Of a DNA stretch of 64,000 nucleotides, positions 28,569 to 37,905 are shown piece after piece. The translations under genes and the position numbers were made by a program. Position 1 is the first letter of the stretch, and each line of letters begins with the position of its first letter. Below the pieces are notes generated by a model. That model was not told the origin of the DNA and did not search any database. It worked only from the letters and a program-made list of their open reading frames with translations. Source of the DNA: Thioclava sp. JE_KL1 (GTDB lineage: Bacteria > Pseudomonadota > Alphaproteobacteria > Rhodobacterales > Rhodobacteraceae); contig NZ_WBJS01000009.1 in assembly GCF_009296265.1 (NCBI RefSeq), forward strand, positions 1 through 64,000. The letters run 5' to 3'.

Positions 28569-29808
<1,240 letters not shown>

Positions 29809-29889
29809 TACAGGCCGAGAATCCCGTCGGGCTCTGGTAAGTTCTTTGACATCGTGAAATCCGTGGTAAATCAATGCTCTGCAGCAAGA
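29809..29889 (+). promoter_or_regulatory. CRISPR leader
   Basis: 81 AT-richer bases between cas2 and the first repeat. Its identity as the leader follows from repeat orientation (spacer 3' of the canonical I-E repeat strand), from adjacency to cas1-cas2, and from the decayed repeat at the other end. Candidate promoter elements TTGACA (29848) and, 17 bases on, TAAATC (29871) would start transcription into the array; an IHF site is not clear. Confidence 0.6.
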
Positions 29890-31078
29890 GCGTTCCCCGC
29901 CCACGCGGGGATGACCCGTCGAACACGATCCCCTCGCGCAGCACGATCTCGCGTTCCCCGCCCACGCGGGGATGACCCGATGGTCTACCGACCTCGATAC
30001 TTTCGGAGAGAGCGTTCCCCGCCCACGCGGGGATGACCCGGGGCGACGGATCGCGGTTGATGGCGGATGCGTGCGTTCCCCGCCCACGCGGGGATGACCC
30101 GTCCACATTCTGGGTGTCCAGCTCATCATTGCTGCGTTCCCCGCCCACGCGGGGATGACCCGCACCGGCGAGCGTGTTGAACAGCGGCGAGGAAGCGTTC
30201 CCCGCCCACGCGGGGATGACCCGTTGACTTGCCGTTCCGGCCGGCGCCATGCGCGGCGTTCCCCGCCCACGCGGGGATGACCCGGTGTATTCCTGACAGT
30301 CCGCAGCCAATGGACATGCGTTCCCCGCCCACGCGGGGATGACCCGCCCTGGGAATCCGAATGACTTCTTTGCGAATGGCGTTCCCCGCCCACGCGGGGA
30401 TGACCCGTATGGACATGGACGTGCTTCACATGCGGAATGGCGTTCCCCGCCCACGCGGGGATGACCCGATGTTCGGCGCGAAGACCGGCCTGCGCGGGAC
30501 GCGTTCCCCGCCCACGCGGGGATGACCCGGTGTCGGCGGAAATGGACGCGGCCGGGTTTCAGCGTTCCCCGCCCACGCGGGGATGACCCGTGGACTGCCG
30601 AACATAAGCTGAGCGGCTGTGCGCGTTCCCCGCCCACGCGGGGATGACCCGATGCTGCAGCTCGCCGTGGCGTGCGGCCTCGAGCGTTCCCCGCCCACGC
30701 GGGGATGACCCGGAGGAGGAGCGCCTCACGAAGGAACGCGCCGCGCGTTCCCCGCCCACGCGGGGATGGCCCGCAGGACGTGGCCTCTGCGATCGTCTAC
30801 CAAGAGCGTTCCCCGCCCACGCGGGGATGACCCGATGCTGCAGCTCGCCGTGGCGTGCGGCCTCGAGCGTTCCCCGCCCACGCGGGGATGACCCGATATG
30901 CTGGCCTCTTGTGTCGGAACCGCCTTAGCGTTCCCCGCCCGCGCGGGGATGACCCGACGCCGAACAAGTGCGCCCTGACGTTCAAGACGCGTTCCCCGCC
31001 CACGCGGGGATGACCCGGACTGGTATATTGATTGGAGTGACCGCACCGCGCGTTCGCGGATTGGGCTCGGATGAGCAT
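29890..31078 (+). CRISPR. Type I-E CRISPR array, 19 repeats plus degenerate terminal repeat
   Basis: 29-base repeats beginning GCGTTCCCCG and ending GATGACCCG, with a palindromic middle (CCCCGC...GCGGGG), alternate with 32-base spacers at a 61-base period. Repeat starts run 29890, 29951, 30012 ... 30256, then 30318 (one 33-base spacer) ... 30989. A decayed copy at 31050-31078 matches at about 17 of 29 positions, on register. Two repeats vary at one base: 30745 (GATGGCCCG) and 30928 (CCCGCGCG in the stem). Spacers 13 (30652) and 16 (30835) are identical. Confidence 0.98.
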
Positions 31079-31211
31079 CCCTAAGCTCTGGTTTTCGGGC
31101 CTGGCATTGATCGAGCCGAGCCGATCATCGATCACGTTCAACTTGAATTCCATATCAGACAGTAGCGGGAGCATTCGGTGAGAAATATCACCGCTGCAAT
31201 ATACAGTCGCG

Positions 31212-31382
31212 TTACCCCTGCTTCAGATGCCCATCCAAGATCCGCCGGATCATCTCGGGTCGTGTCGGCAGATCTTCCTCGAGCTTTCGCAGCTCATCGA
31301 GCGCTCTGATCGTATCGCGCGGAAGCCGCACGGTGACAGCCTCGGTGTCGGTGCGCGGACGCCCCATCTTTTTTTCGGTCAT
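31212..31382 (-). CDS. Ribbon-helix-helix transcriptional repressor
   Basis: 56 residues from the ATG at 31382: MGRPRTDTEAVTVRLPRDTI is the basic arm and beta strand, RALDELRKLEEDLPTRPEMI the two helices of an RHH/CopG-like fold. A longer frame to 31424 would run across the palindrome and is less likely. It is transcribed away from the cargo genes and probably represses itself and them through the 18-bp palindrome just upstream. An orphan antitoxin is an alternative, but no toxin lies next to it. Confidence 0.65.
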   Translation of the reverse strand: MTEKKMGRPRTDTEAVTVRLPRDTIRALDELRKLEEDLPTRPEMIRRILDGHLKQG

Positions 31383-31402
31383 GACATCAAATCCACGGTT
31401 GA

Positions 31403-31420
31403 CTTTATGGGCCCATAAAG
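31403..31420. promoter_or_regulatory. Perfect 18-bp palindromic operator
   Basis: CTTTATGGGCCCATAAAG is perfectly symmetric and lies 20 bases upstream of the repressor start and 80 bases upstream of the divergent gene at 31500. A TTGACT (31399-31404) overlaps its left edge and could be the -35 of the plus-strand promoter. The position fits an operator for the ribbon-helix-helix protein. Confidence 0.55.
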
Positions 31421-31499
31421 CCACATTGTTCGAGCGAAGGCAAGAGCGGCAACTCTCGCCCTCGCTCTAACCACAGCCATCTCGTCCAAGGAGATAACC

Positions 31500-31985
31500 A
31501 TGGCTAACACCCCCTCTACCACGCGCATTCGCGCGAATGAAGATGCGCGCGTCGAGACGCCGATCCTGATGCTCTTCCCGGAGTTTCTGAAGGCGCTCCA
31601 CGCCCTCGTGGAGCGCGAGCGTGAGCTTCGTCACGTCGATTACTGGGATCCCGCCTATTCGGCCTGGCTGGCCGCGGCGGAAAAGGCGCAAGACTACGTG
31701 CTCGATCTGCAGATGGCCATTCTCGACGAAGAGCCTCGTGTGCCGGTCGAGAAGTCCCTCAGGCTTTCGGTATATCTCTTCAAGCTCGCGCAGGCTGCCG
31801 ATAGCGGGCACAAGCTCGCCGCGTTCCGAAAGCTCGTGCGCGAGCGTAGCCACGACTTCCTGATCGTCGAGGAGACGGATTTCGACCGTCTCTGTAACGA
31901 TCGAATTGAGCAAGTCCTGCGCACGCTCGATAGCTTCATGTCGCTCGAACTGATCGACGACGTCGAGGCTCCGACGGCCCTCTGA
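31500..31985 (+). CDS. Unknown soluble helical protein
   Basis: 161 residues with an excellent ribosome site (AAGGAG seven bases before the ATG). No signal peptide or membrane segment. Predicted mostly helical and acidic: MLFPEFLKALHALVERERE, YSAWLAAAEKAQDYVLDLQM, RIEQVLRTLDSFMSLELIDD. I do not recognise the family. It is the first gene downstream of the palindrome and precedes the Cys-rich nuclease by 134 bases, so it probably belongs to the same regulated cargo unit. Confidence 0.65.
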   Translation: MANTPSTTRIRANEDARVETPILMLFPEFLKALHALVERERELRHVDYWDPAYSAWLAAAEKAQDYVLDLQMAILDEEPRVPVEKSLRLSVYLFKLAQAADSGHKLAAFRKLVRERSHDFLIVEETDFDRLCNDRIEQVLRTLDSFMSLELIDDVEAPTAL

Positions 31986-32119
31986 TCCACACCCCACGCA
32001 ACGCAGCAAGAAGCCCGGTCGCCTGACCGGCCTCGTTGCTCCTGCGCGTGTCTCAGGAATTTCCTGGCGTTGCTTTCTTGCGCCGGGCCCATGCTTTTCT
32101 TTCAAAGGAGGGTCTCATC

Positions 32120-33115
32120 ATGACCCAGAATACCTCCGGCTCGCTCATCATTCGCGGCGAAGAGCTTCCTATTCAGCCTGGCAAGATCCATCCCAAATGG
32201 CATGACGCGGCAAAGGCCAAGGGCTACCGCGTTGTCGCACGGGTGAAGGACAAGAACACCCTTGCGCTCGAATGCGAGACCTGCGGCAACATTCATGCGA
32301 GCCGATATTACGTGCTGATGAATTTCCAGCCCGAATGCCCGCATTGCGTTGAGGCGAGGTGGCAAGAGACGGCGCGCGAAGCTGGCTTCGAGTTGCTGCG
32401 TCGCGATCCCCAGGACCGGCACTATGCCTTTTACAGGGCGCCGTGCGGCCATGAGGTGCGGCGGCAGTTTGGCTCTGTGCTGCGTGTCGCGCGTGGCGAG
32501 TTCGGGCCCGAATGTGAGGCCTGCCAAGAGGCCCGCGATCGTGAAGACGCCCGAGCCAGAGGCTGGGATCTGGTCGGCGCTGACCCGAAAGGCAAGGCCA
32601 ATTACCGGATCTACCGCCACGCTGATGGCTGCGGCGCGCTGTCTCGGATCACGCGCGGAAATATGGTCACTGGGCGTTTCACCTGTCCTGGCTGCGGAGA
32701 GGGATGGTCGACCGAGCCGAGCTATCTCTACGCGATGCGCTTCGAGCTGCAGCCTGGCAAGCACGCCGTCAAGCTGGGCTACTCGCGCATTCCGGAGTCG
32801 CGGTTGAACTATCAACTGCACCGCGACCCGGAGTTGCCGCGCGAGCTGCTTTGCAAGGTTCCGATGCGCACGGGGCGCCACGCGCAGCGAATTGAGAAAC
32901 GCGCCCACAAATGGCTCGCCACGCAGCACCACGGCATGGAGCTGCCGCATTCGGAGTTTGCCGCTTATCTCCGGGTCAAATCCGAGCTTTATCGCGCCGA
33001 GCTCGAACCGGTTATCCTGCGCCTGCTCGATCGGATCGCGCGGAAGGAAGCGCGTGCTGCCACCAAAAGCTTCGCGCGGCAACGGTCGCGCTCGAAGCGC
33101 ATGCGCGACTCCTGA
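32120..33115 (+). CDS. GIY-YIG (T5orf172-like) nuclease with Cys-rich zinc-ribbon array
   Basis: 331 residues; the ATG at 32120 follows AAAGGAGGG. Residues about 50-195 hold repeated Cys-x2-Cys pairs (C52/C55, C73/C76, C132/C135, C189/C192, plus CGH at 109 and CG at 171) that look like two or three zinc ribbons, each after a GY/GW-type beta hairpin. Residues about 201-290 match a T5orf172-type GIY-YIG domain: SYLYAM as GIY, AVKLGYS as YIG, Arg in ESRLNY and Glu in AQRIEKRAHKW. A zinc-ribbon-guided nuclease acting on DNA is inferred; its target is unknown. Confidence 0.7.
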   Translation: MTQNTSGSLIIRGEELPIQPGKIHPKWHDAAKAKGYRVVARVKDKNTLALECETCGNIHASRYYVLMNFQPECPHCVEARWQETAREAGFELLRRDPQDRHYAFYRAPCGHEVRRQFGSVLRVARGEFGPECEACQEARDREDARARGWDLVGADPKGKANYRIYRHADGCGALSRITRGNMVTGRFTCPGCGEGWSTEPSYLYAMRFELQPGKHAVKLGYSRIPESRLNYQLHRDPELPRELLCKVPMRTGRHAQRIEKRAHKWLATQHHGMELPHSEFAAYLRVKSELYRAELEPVILRLLDRIARKEARAATKSFARQRSRSKRMRDS

Positions 33116-33196
33116 CCTGTCTCTGCGCCCCCTCCTGCCGCCGGGCGGGAGAGGGCTGTGTATTCTTCCTTTCCAACCTCGACCGAGGATCCGTTC

Positions 33197-35254
33197 ATGC
33201 CCCACTCCCTTCCCACCACTTCTTCCCCCTTAAAAGAACTCTTCAACTCCGACCGAAAGGTCGCTTTCGCGGAGAAATTTCTCCGCCACCTAATGAAGCC
33301 CTGCGAGCCTCCATCGGCCTCCGATCCGGAGGAGCTCGACGACGATCAGGCGGAGATGTCTGCCTTCTCGATCGAGACCCTCGCCTTCGCGCTTCGCTTT
33401 GCGCATCTCCTTGGAGATGCGGTCGCCGCGCGGCGGATGCACGAAGACGGCAGCTGCACGCTGGTTCAAGTGCGCCCTGGACGCGATCTCGTGCTGGCGA
33501 TGGCCGATCTGCCGCGCCTCCTCCCCCGGTTGAGAAAATTCCTTGGCTTGCGCCGCAAGGAAGACATCAGACTTGTTGCGCGCGTCGACGCCTCTCCGCG
33601 CGGCGCGTCGGCCTCCGAACGGGCGCGTCAACATCAACGCTTCCGGCAGACGCAAGACGAAGCCATCAGCTTCGGCGATCCGCTTCTCGCCGTCGCAGCC
33701 GACCCTTCTGCTTTTACGAGCGTAGCGCGAACGATCTGTCCGGCCCCCCTCGTAATGCCGCCGGTTTCGCGCGCTCTGATCCTCGAGCTTCTGCGCATCA
33801 CGCATCCCGAGACCGAAGAGAGGTCTTGGGATGCGCTTCACGACGCTCTGCCCACCGATGACGCACTTCGCCGTCTCGACGGCCCGTTGCTGACGCCGGC
33901 TTTCAAGGCAGCAACGGCATTCGACGTCGCCCAAAGGCTGATGGAATACTCTGCAGCGTGTGCACCGAAACAAGTCCGCGCGCTCGATCGCGTGCAGGGT
34001 CTTGGGCCGATCCGTCCGCAGCTCGATCGCCTACTTGCAGGCTTTAGCAACTGGCAATCTGGCGAGGCCGACTGGTCGGCGCTGAACACGAGTGCATTGA
34101 TCTCGGGGCCAACCGGCTGCGGCAAGACGATGCTTGCCCGGGCTGTCGCGGAGGAGCTTGGCGTTCCGCTGGTGGCCACAAGCTATGCGGAGTGCCAAAA
34201 GGCCGGACACCTCGGGCAGATGCTCGCGGCTCTTGACGAAGTCGTCCTGGAAGCGATCTTGAAAACCCCCTGCGTCCTCTTCATCGACGAAATGGACAGT
34301 TTCACGAGCCGCGGCACCAACCACCAAAACAGCGAATATCAACGACAGGTGGTCAATGCCATGTTGCTTCAACTCACGCGGCTTGCCGAGACACCGGGCG
34401 TGATGGTGCTTGCAGCAACGAACCATCCAGACGTTATCGATCCGGCGCTGCGGCGCGCAGGGCGGCTCGATCTGCATCTGATGATGCGCTACCCGGATCG
34501 AGCCGGGCTCCAAGCGATCTTGCGCGATACGCTCGGCGCACCGGATCTCAATGTGAAGCGAGGTGCGGACCTCTTGCTGGGTGCCAGCGGAGCGACGGCT
34601 GCCAGCGTTGCCCGTTCCGCTTTGGGGATCGCAAGGCAACAGGGACGTCCGATTTCCTCTGAAGATATCGCGCATGCCGCGCGCGAGGTCGTTCCGAACG
34701 CCGCGAGTGCGCCGCTCGAAAGGATCGCGATCCATGAAGCGGGGCATCTGCTGGCAGTGTTCCACTTGCTGCCGACAATGCCGACGCGAGCCGCGATCGG
34801 CCCTGCGGGTGGTTCGATCGAGGGCGCTGATGCGCCGCTATTGACCGAAAGCGATATCCGCGCCGCAATCATCGTCCGTCTCGCCGGCCGCGCCGCCGAA
34901 CAGGCTTTGCTTGGCAGCGCCTCCAGCGGGGCAGGTGGCTCGGAGTATTCCGACCTCGCCATCGCCACGCGCCTTGCCCTCGAAGGCATGACGCAGATGG
35001 GCCTGTTCGGAAGTGATTTGCTCTGGAGGCCCGTGCGGCCCGATCAGCACATTGCGCTACCCGCGTCTGTGGACGCTCGCGTAACCGAGGTCCTGAACGA
35101 GGCTCAGGATGCTGCAATGCAGCTAATTATGACTTATATTGAGCAGGTGAAGCAGGTCGCCAAGCTTTTGCTCAAGAGGCGAGAGCTGGATGCGGACGAG
35201 CTAAGGGAGCTACGACAGAAAATCAGACCATCGCCTCAATCACAACCGGTGTAG
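33197..35254 (+). CDS. Soluble FtsH-like AAA+ ATPase with M41-type zinc protease domain
   Basis: 685 residues. Residues about 1-270 are an unrecognised N-terminal part without membrane helices. The AAA+ module has Walker A GPTGCGKTML (near 304), Walker B CVLFIDEMDSF (near 360), sensor 1 LAATNHPD and the RRAGRLD arginine-finger region. A peptidase-like domain follows with HEAGH (near 512) and SEYSDLAIATRLA, matching the FtsH zinc ligands. Unlike FtsH it has no transmembrane anchor. The ATG at 33197 has GAGGA upstream; a GTG at 33158 is possible. It is the last cargo gene before the right island end. Unfolding plus proteolysis is inferred. Confidence 0.78.
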   Translation: MPHSLPTTSSPLKELFNSDRKVAFAEKFLRHLMKPCEPPSASDPEELDDDQAEMSAFSIETLAFALRFAHLLGDAVAARRMHEDGSCTLVQVRPGRDLVLAMADLPRLLPRLRKFLGLRRKEDIRLVARVDASPRGASASERARQHQRFRQTQDEAISFGDPLLAVAADPSAFTSVARTICPAPLVMPPVSRALILELLRITHPETEERSWDALHDALPTDDALRRLDGPLLTPAFKAATAFDVAQRLMEYSAACAPKQVRALDRVQGLGPIRPQLDRLLAGFSNWQSGEADWSALNTSALISGPTGCGKTMLARAVAEELGVPLVATSYAECQKAGHLGQMLAALDEVVLEAILKTPCVLFIDEMDSFTSRGTNHQNSEYQRQVVNAMLLQLTRLAETPGVMVLAATNHPDVIDPALRRAGRLDLHLMMRYPDRAGLQAILRDTLGAPDLNVKRGADLLLGASGATAASVARSALGIARQQGRPISSEDIAHAAREVVPNAASAPLERIAIHEAGHLLAVFHLLPTMPTRAAIGPAGGSIEGADAPLLTESDIRAAIIVRLAGRAAEQALLGSASSGAGGSEYSDLAIATRLALEGMTQMGLFGSDLLWRPVRPDQHIALPASVDARVTEVLNEAQDAAMQLIMTYIEQVKQVAKLLLKRRELDADELRELRQKIRPSPQSQPV

Positions 35255-35327
35255 AATAGGACGCTGGCAAACCAACCGGTGCGACTCGATATCCTCGGAA
35301 AGCAAGGGGCGACCGGCCCAAGGCGCC

Positions 35328-35349
35328 GAAATGTAACCTGAAATGTAAC
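35328..35349 (+). repeat. Tandem candidate integrase arm sites, right
   Basis: GAAATGTAAC occurs at 35328 and again at 35340, a 12-base direct spacing, about 55-65 bases inside the right island repeat. A one-mismatch copy lies at 17428 near the left end. Nothing else is visible in the 150 bases after the protease gene. Confidence 0.35.
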
Positions 35350-35403
35350 TCGCCTTAACTGGCTCCCGCAAAAGGGAATAACATCATGCGCTTGGCGAAA
35401 AGT

Positions 35404-35419
35404 AGTGGCGGAGAGACAG
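35404..35419 (+). repeat. Right attachment repeat (tRNA-Ser 3' end)
   Basis: AGTGGCGGAGAGACAG, complementary to CTGTCTCTCCGCCACT at the 3' end of tRNA-Ser, so the tRNA is restored by the element after integration. It pairs with the copy at 17283. Confidence 0.85.
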
Positions 35420-35495
35420 GGATTCGAACCCTGGGTCGGCTCTCACCGACAACGGTTTTCGAGACCGCCGCATTCGACCACTCTGCCACCTCTCC
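35406..35495 (-). tRNA. serX: tRNA-Ser(CGA)
   Basis: 90 nt on the minus strand. The acceptor stem GGAGAGG/TCTCTCC is followed by discriminator G and an encoded CCA. The anticodon loop reads CTCGAAA, giving CGA (codon UCG). A long variable arm (about TGTCGGTGAGAGCCGAC) marks a serine tRNA, and the T arm is CAGGG-TTCGAAT-CCCTG. Its 3' end is the island insertion site; the gene itself is intact. Confidence 0.97.
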
Positions 35496-35604
35496 GCATC
35501 AGGGGTCGTCTTGTAGGGCGGGATTTAGCCGCCCTCGCGCGCCCTTGCAACCCGTTTTTCGCGGATTTTTTCAGATCCTTCGCAAAGCCTTCATAAACGT
35601 GAGG

Positions 35605-36351
35605 TCAACGCATCCGCAGCGCCCCGTCGAGGCGGATGACTTCGCCGTTCAGATAGCCGCTCTGGACGATGAAACCGGCGAGTTTCGCGTATTCCGACGG
35701 ATCGCCGAGCCGTTTCGGGAAGGTGACTTCCGCGGCGAGGCTGTCTTGCACCTCTTGCGGCAGGCCCTTCATCATCGGGGTGGCGAAAATGCCCGGCGCG
35801 ATGGCGCAGCAACGGATGCCCTGACTCGCGAGATCACGGGCTAGCGGTAGGGTCATCGCGACGATACCGCCCTTTGAGGCCGCATAGGCTGCCTGGCCCT
35901 TTTGCCCGTCGAAGGCGGCGATGGAGGCGGTGTTGACGATCACGCCGCGCTCGGGGCCCGGGTTACGCGCCATTTCGGCGGCGGCGAGGCGGGCGACATT
36001 GAAGCTACCCACGAGGTTGATGTCGATCGTGCGCGCGAAGCTCTCGAGCCGGTGCGGCCCCTCGCGGCCCACGACGCGCTCTCCGGTGGCGATGCCCGCG
36101 CAATTGACGGCGACGTCGATGCCGCCCATTGCGCTCACCGCGGCAGCGATCCCGGCGGCGACACTCTCTTCGGAGGTCACGTCGACCTCGGCGAAGGTCG
36201 CGCCGATCTCGGCGGCATAGGCCTCGCCGCCGGCGCGGTCGCGGTCGAAGAGCGTCACCTGCGCGCCCGACTCAACGAAGTGTCGGGCGGTCGCAGCCCC
36301 GAGACCCGAGGCGCCGCCGGTGATGACGGCACGAATTTCACTCAACTCCAT
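35605..36351 (-). CDS. SDR-family dehydrogenase (3-hydroxyacyl-CoA dehydrogenase II-like)
   Basis: 248-residue NAD(P)-dependent oxidoreductase. It has the glycine-rich TGGASGLGAATAR, NCAGIA, the catalytic Ser-Tyr-Lys (TASIAAFDGQKGQAAYAASK) and PGIFATPMM. Length and the DRDRAG acidic residue after beta 2, which favours NAD, resemble the short-chain 3-hydroxyacyl-CoA/17-beta dehydrogenase group. GGAGG lies 6 bases before the ATG at 36351; the longer frame upstream covers a palindrome and is not real. Stands alone. Confidence 0.88.
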   Translation of the reverse strand: MELSEIRAVITGGASGLGAATARHFVESGAQVTLFDRDRAGGEAYAAEIGATFAEVDVTSEESVAAGIAAAVSAMGGIDVAVNCAGIATGERVVGREGPHRLESFARTIDINLVGSFNVARLAAAEMARNPGPERGVIVNTASIAAFDGQKGQAAYAASKGGIVAMTLPLARDLASQGIRCCAIAPGIFATPMMKGLPQEVQDSLAAEVTFPKRLGDPSEYAKLAGFIVQSGYLNGEVIRLDGALRMR

Positions 36352-36366
36352 GTGATCCTCCCTGGA

Positions 36367-36384
36367 AATGAACGTGTGTTCATT
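36367..36384. promoter_or_regulatory. TetR-type operator candidate upstream of the SDR gene
   Basis: AATGAAC-GTGT-GTTCATT is a perfect inverted repeat with 7-base arms, 16 bases before the SDR start. TGAAC-n4-GTTCA is the kind of site bound by TetR-family regulators of fatty-acid and amino-acid catabolism. No TetR gene is directly adjacent; the nearest is at 37297. Confidence 0.5.
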
Positions 36385-36602
36385 AACCAAAGGAACCCCC
36401 GCTTTGTCCAGTCTTGCCAATGCATTTTGCGCCTGCAGCATTCGTCACTTCGATCACGTCTTGTGACACGTTCGGCAAAGCGCCGCTTATGCTTGGAACC
36501 AACCGGATTGATTTCGCATTCAGGGGGCATAGGTCCGGGCAACGGATCTGATCCAAAACGTCTCAACGGGGGATGAACCCCCAAGACAGGAGAGAGAGAA
36601 AC

Positions 36603-37196
36603 ATGAAACGTATCATCGTTACGTCGAGCATTCTGGCACTCGCTGGCTCCGCCGCAATGGCGGGCGGTTACACCACCCCGGCACCGGCCCCCGAGGTCAC
36701 CCCGGCTCCGGTCGCAGTGGCGCCCGCACAGTTCAGCTGGGACGGCTTCTACGCCGGTGTTCAACTTGGCTACGGCAAAGCCAACGAGTCGATCGACGGC
36801 GACGGCGTCGTCGGCGGTGCCCACGCTGGCTACCTCTATGACTTCGGCAACTATGTCCTCGGTGGCGAACTGGCCTATAACGCTGCGAACATCGACGACA
36901 GCAACTCCGGCGCGAAGGTCAAATCGATGACCGACCTCAAGATGATCGCCGGTGCGCCCTACAACAACATGCTGTTCTACGGCACGCTCGGTGCGTCCTA
37001 TGTCGACGCCGAAGACGGTGCGGGCAACGGCTATTCCGACACCGTTCCGCTGGTTGGTATCGGCATGAAATATGCCATCAACCCGAAGTGGACCGTCGGG
37101 ACCGAGCTCGACTATCGTGACGGCAACAACTTCGACGGCACCACCAACGATCTGAACACCACGACGCTGAACCTCACCGCGTCCTACAAGTTCTGA
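36603..37196 (+). CDS. Outer-membrane beta-barrel protein (OmpA/Omp25-like)
   Basis: 197 residues with a signal peptide (MKRIIVTSSILALAGSAAMA), a Pro/Ala-rich linker (APAPEVTPAPVAVAPA) and an eight-strand-type barrel of alternating residues starting SWDGFYAGVQLGYGK and ending LNLTASYKF with the C-terminal Phe. This is the family of small alphaproteobacterial porin-like barrels. AGGAGAGAG precedes the ATG. Function beyond surface structure is unknown. Confidence 0.9.
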   Translation: MKRIIVTSSILALAGSAAMAGGYTTPAPAPEVTPAPVAVAPAQFSWDGFYAGVQLGYGKANESIDGDGVVGGAHAGYLYDFGNYVLGGELAYNAANIDDSNSGAKVKSMTDLKMIAGAPYNNMLFYGTLGASYVDAEDGAGNGYSDTVPLVGIGMKYAINPKWTVGTELDYRDGNNFDGTTNDLNTTTLNLTASYKF

Positions 37197-37221
37197 TCTC
37201 AGGCGGATCGTCTGATCTACG

Positions 37222-37249
37222 CGGGCGGGGGGAAACCTCCGCCCGTTTT
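37222..37249 (+). terminator. Terminator after the beta-barrel gene
   Basis: CGGGCGGGGG...CCTCCGCCCG stem with a GAAA-type loop followed by TTTTC, 26 bases after the stop. Confidence 0.75.
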
Positions 37250-37296
37250 CTATGCGCGGGCGATGCCGCGGCGCGGCAAGATCGGGGCAGGGCGGC

Positions 37297-37905
37297 TCAA
37301 TCCGGGGCGATCAGGCCGAGGCCGCGCAGATAGACGCCGATGCCGCTTTCCAAGAGATCCTCGGGGGCGTAGGGCGAGCGATTTCCCTCGCGCGCGTAGA
37401 GCTCCACCACGCCGTGGCTCATCGCCCAGACATGCGCTGCGACCATCGCGACGGGAGGGCGTTTTGTCGGCGGCACATGTTCCATCAGGGCCCGCGTCGC
37501 GCGTTCCATCGCGGTGCTCGATTTACTCGCCACCGCTGCAAGGTCGGGCGAGCGGTTGGGCGAGATGCCGCTTTCGAACATCGCCATGTAGTGACCCGGA
37601 TATTTCCGGGCGAAAGCCAGATAGGCCCGGCCCACCGCAGAGAACGCCGCGAGTGCCGAAGGCTTCCCACCGTTCCATGCATGATCCAGAAGATCGCCGA
37701 AAATCAGATAGCCCTGACGCGCGCATTCCGCGATCAGGTCCTCGCGCCCCTCGAAATGGCGATAGACCGCAGCCGGGGTCACGCCTGCGCGTTTCGCCGC
37801 CTCCGAGAGCGTGAACCCGGTTGGGCCCTTCTCCTCGATCAGCTCCAGCGCGGAGGCTACGAGCGCCTGACGCAGATTGCCGTGATGATAGCCTTGCTTA
37901 GACAT
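37297..37905 (-). CDS. TetR/AcrR-family transcriptional regulator
   Basis: 202 residues. The N-terminal helix-turn-helix is clear: [40 protein letters not shown] and [16 protein letters not shown]. The C-terminal half is the WHG/TetR_C-type ligand domain. It overlaps the upstream ppk2 gene by 8 bases, so the two are co-transcribed. Ligand and target unknown; the inverted repeat at 36367 is a possible target. Confidence 0.9.
   Translation of the reverse strand: MSKQGYHHGNLRQALVASALELIEEKGPTGFTLSEAAKRAGVTPAAVYRHFEGREDLIAECARQGYLIFGDLLDHAWNGGKPSALAAFSAVGRAYLAFARKYPGHYMAMFESGISPNRSPDLAAVASKSSTAMERATRALMEHVPPTKRPPVAMVAAHVWAMSHGVVELYAREGNRSPYAPEDLLESGIGVYLRGLGLIAPD

Noticed and set aside
31212-31985. 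Toxin-antitoxin pair made of the RHH protein and the 161-residue protein
   Set aside because: They are divergent and separated by a promoter region, and the 161-residue protein is longer than and unlike the usual toxins, so a repressor role fits better.
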